Part shown: positions 37,038 to 38,119 of the stretch, piece after piece
Position numbering within the stretch: the first letter of the stretch is position 1
Layout of the letters: each line of letters opens with the position of its first letter
Source: JBJXGF01 sp046153015
GTDB taxonomy: Bacteria > Actinomycetota > Acidimicrobiia > Acidimicrobiales > CAIXPF01
Assembly: GCA_046153015.1 (NCBI GenBank)
Contig: JBJXGF010000077.1
Location: 1 to 38,119, forward strand
DNA length: 38,119 nt
Direction: 5' to 3'
Translations under genes and position numbers: made by a program
The notes under the pieces: model-generated
What the model saw: only the letters and a program-made list of their open reading frames with translations
The model's database searches: none
Told to the model about the DNA's origin: nothing

Positions 37038-38119
37038 ATGCCACGCGGGCCGGCGACGGGGGTCGAGCGGCTCGACTGGCGCCTGATCAGCGGGCTGGGG
37101 GCGGCGCAGATCGTGTCGTGGGGGGCGCTGTACTACGCCTTCCCGGTGCTGCTGACGCCGATGCAGCAGGATCTCGGCTGGTCCAGCGCATCCTTGGTGG
37201 CGGGCCATTCGCTGGCGGTGGTGGTGTCGGGCGTCGCTGCGTTCCCGGTGGGGCGCCTGCTCGATCGGCGGGCGCCCCGCCCGCTCATGGCCGCCGGTTC
37301 GGTGACCGCCGCCGCCGCGACCCTGGCGTGGTCCCAGGTCGGCGCCCCGGCCGCCTACTTCGCGGTCTGGGCGGCGATCGGGCTGATCATGGCGGCGGTG
37401 CTCTACGAGCCGGCGTTCGTGGTGCTGGCCAAGCGCAGCGGGACGCGGGCCACCCGCTCGATCACCGCCCTCACGCTCATCGCCGGGTTCGCCAGCTTCG
37501 TGTGCCAACCGCTGGTGGGCGCGCTGGAGAGCCGCTACGGCTGGCGGACCGCGCTGGTGGTGATGGCCGGGCTGGTCGCCGCGGTCACCGTGCCCATCCA
37601 CTGGGTGGTGCTGCGCGAACCGGCCGACGGGCGCGACCCGACGGCGGCGGCAGGCCCGTCACGGCGGGGCGCCCGGGAGGCGGGGCGTCGGCTGCCCGAG
37701 CTGGCCGAGGCCCGGTTCCGCTGGCTGCTCGCCGCGTTCGTGGCCAACACCGTCACCTCCGCCGGGCTCGGCGTGCACCTGATCAGCTACCTCGTGCGCC
37801 AGGGTTGGAGCGCCGAGCGGGCGGCGTTGGCCGGGGGCACGCTCGGCGCCATGCAGGTGCCCGGCCGGGTGGCGTTCGGCGCCGCCGCCTCCCGGCTCGA
37901 TCGGGCCCGTCTCGCCCCTGGCCTCCTGGCCCTGCCCGGCATGGGCGCGCTCGCCCTGGTGGCCGCGGGCCGGGGCCCCGCCGTGTGGCTGGCCGTCGCG
38001 CTGCTGGGCGTGGGCCAGGGGGTCGGCACCCTCCTGCGGGCCACGCTGCTGGCCGAGCTGTACGGCGCGGCGCGCTACGGCAGCGTGGCCGGCGCCGCGG
38101 CGGCCGGCGCCACGATCGC
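37038..38119 (+). CDS. MFS transporter (3' end beyond window)
   Basis: The visible 360 residues contain ten or so membrane helices. They begin LDWRLISGLGAAQIVSWGALYYAFPVLL, with DLGWSSASLVAGHSLAVVVSG as helix 2 and GRLLDRRAPRPLMAAG as the MFS loop motif. A cytoplasmic loop (PADGRDPTAAAGPSRRGAREAG) separates the two halves. It resembles MFS members of the monocarboxylate-transporter/OxlT-like branch. The ATG at 37038 is 7 nt after TAGCGT (37025-37030), which overlaps the stop of the SnoaL-like gene, so a leaderless transcript is possible. The gene is cut by the window's right edge. Confidence 0.88.
   Translation, partial: MPRGPATGVERLDWRLISGLGAAQIVSWGALYYAFPVLLTPMQQDLGWSSASLVAGHSLAVVVSGVAAFPVGRLLDRRAPRPLMAAGSVTAAAATLAWSQVGAPAAYFAVWAAIGLIMAAVLYEPAFVVLAKRSGTRATRSITALTLIAGFASFVCQPLVGALESRYGWRTALVVMAGLVAAVTVPIHWVVLREPADGRDPTAAAGPSRRGAREAGRRLPELAEARFRWLLAAFVANTVTSAGLGVHLISYLVRQGWSAERAALAGGTLGAMQVPGRVAFGAAASRLDRARLAPGLLALPGMGALALVAAGRGPAVWLAVALLGVGQGVGTLLRATLLAELYGAARYGSVAGAAAAGATI

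Overview
The window comes from a very GC-rich Actinomycetota-type chromosome. The evidence is strong G/C bias at third codon positions, frequent GTG starts, a WhiB-family regulator, an actinobacterial-style Mrp ATPase without a CxxC pair, and many genes that look leaderless. I suspect class Acidimicrobiia, but that placement is inference. No phage, transposase, integrase, rRNA or CRISPR was seen. The right end holds a partial MFS gene and the left end a partial regulator gene.

Layout. 1-4.0 kb: XRE/MmyB-type regulator, small membrane protein, an unusual fusion of a CoxS-like 2Fe-2S subunit to a shortened CoxL-like region, and a Tat-type lipoprotein with a thioredoxin-like tail. 3.7-6.7 kb: iron-sulfur genes (ErpA-type carrier, SufR-like regulator, Mrp carrier ATPase) and FxsA. 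6.7-9.7 kb: selA and selB, the selenocysteine incorporation machinery. 9.7-14.4 kb: WhiB, an NfeD/ClpP-like membrane protein, two ArsA/GET3-like ATPases, a STAS anti-anti-sigma protein and a receiver-domain protein. 14.4-17.3 kb: tRNA-Pro(CGG), a FAS1 lipoprotein, a four-helix membrane protein, and a cupredoxin-laccase fusion preceded by a double palindrome. 17.3-19.8 kb: SDR, ABM-type monooxygenase and CaiB-type CoA transferase. 19.9-33.6 kb: five members of an Asp/Asn-rich paralogous family, interleaved with a xanthine-dehydrogenase-type large subunit, two APH-type kinases, DUF6285, threonine/serine dehydratase, an exported protein, a DUF218-like protein and an enoyl-CoA hydratase. 33.6-38.1 kb: HisI-like protein, DUF3237 protein, two MFS transporters, a small membrane protein and a SnoaL-like protein.

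The most striking content is the Asp/Asn-rich family at 19917-20675, 20980-21738, 21968-22726, 26486-27781 and 32826-33584. Four members are exactly 252 residues. The fifth (431 residues) adds an N-terminal helical domain resembling that of mycobacterial IniB and two C-terminal dockerin/EF-hand-like calcium loops. Their roughly 90-residue C-terminal region aligns without gaps and keeps DNS motifs at fixed spacing. All five genes share an upstream element: a GGGG-type inverted repeat ending in GTCCCC, then exactly 22 nt, then CGTA(C/T), at variable distance from the start codon. Where visible, each gene ends in a strong hairpin. This looks like a co-regulated set of separate single-gene units making structural, possibly calcium-responsive, beta-repeat proteins. 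Their function is unknown.

Assignments rest on reading motifs by eye. No database search, alignment program or folding program was run.
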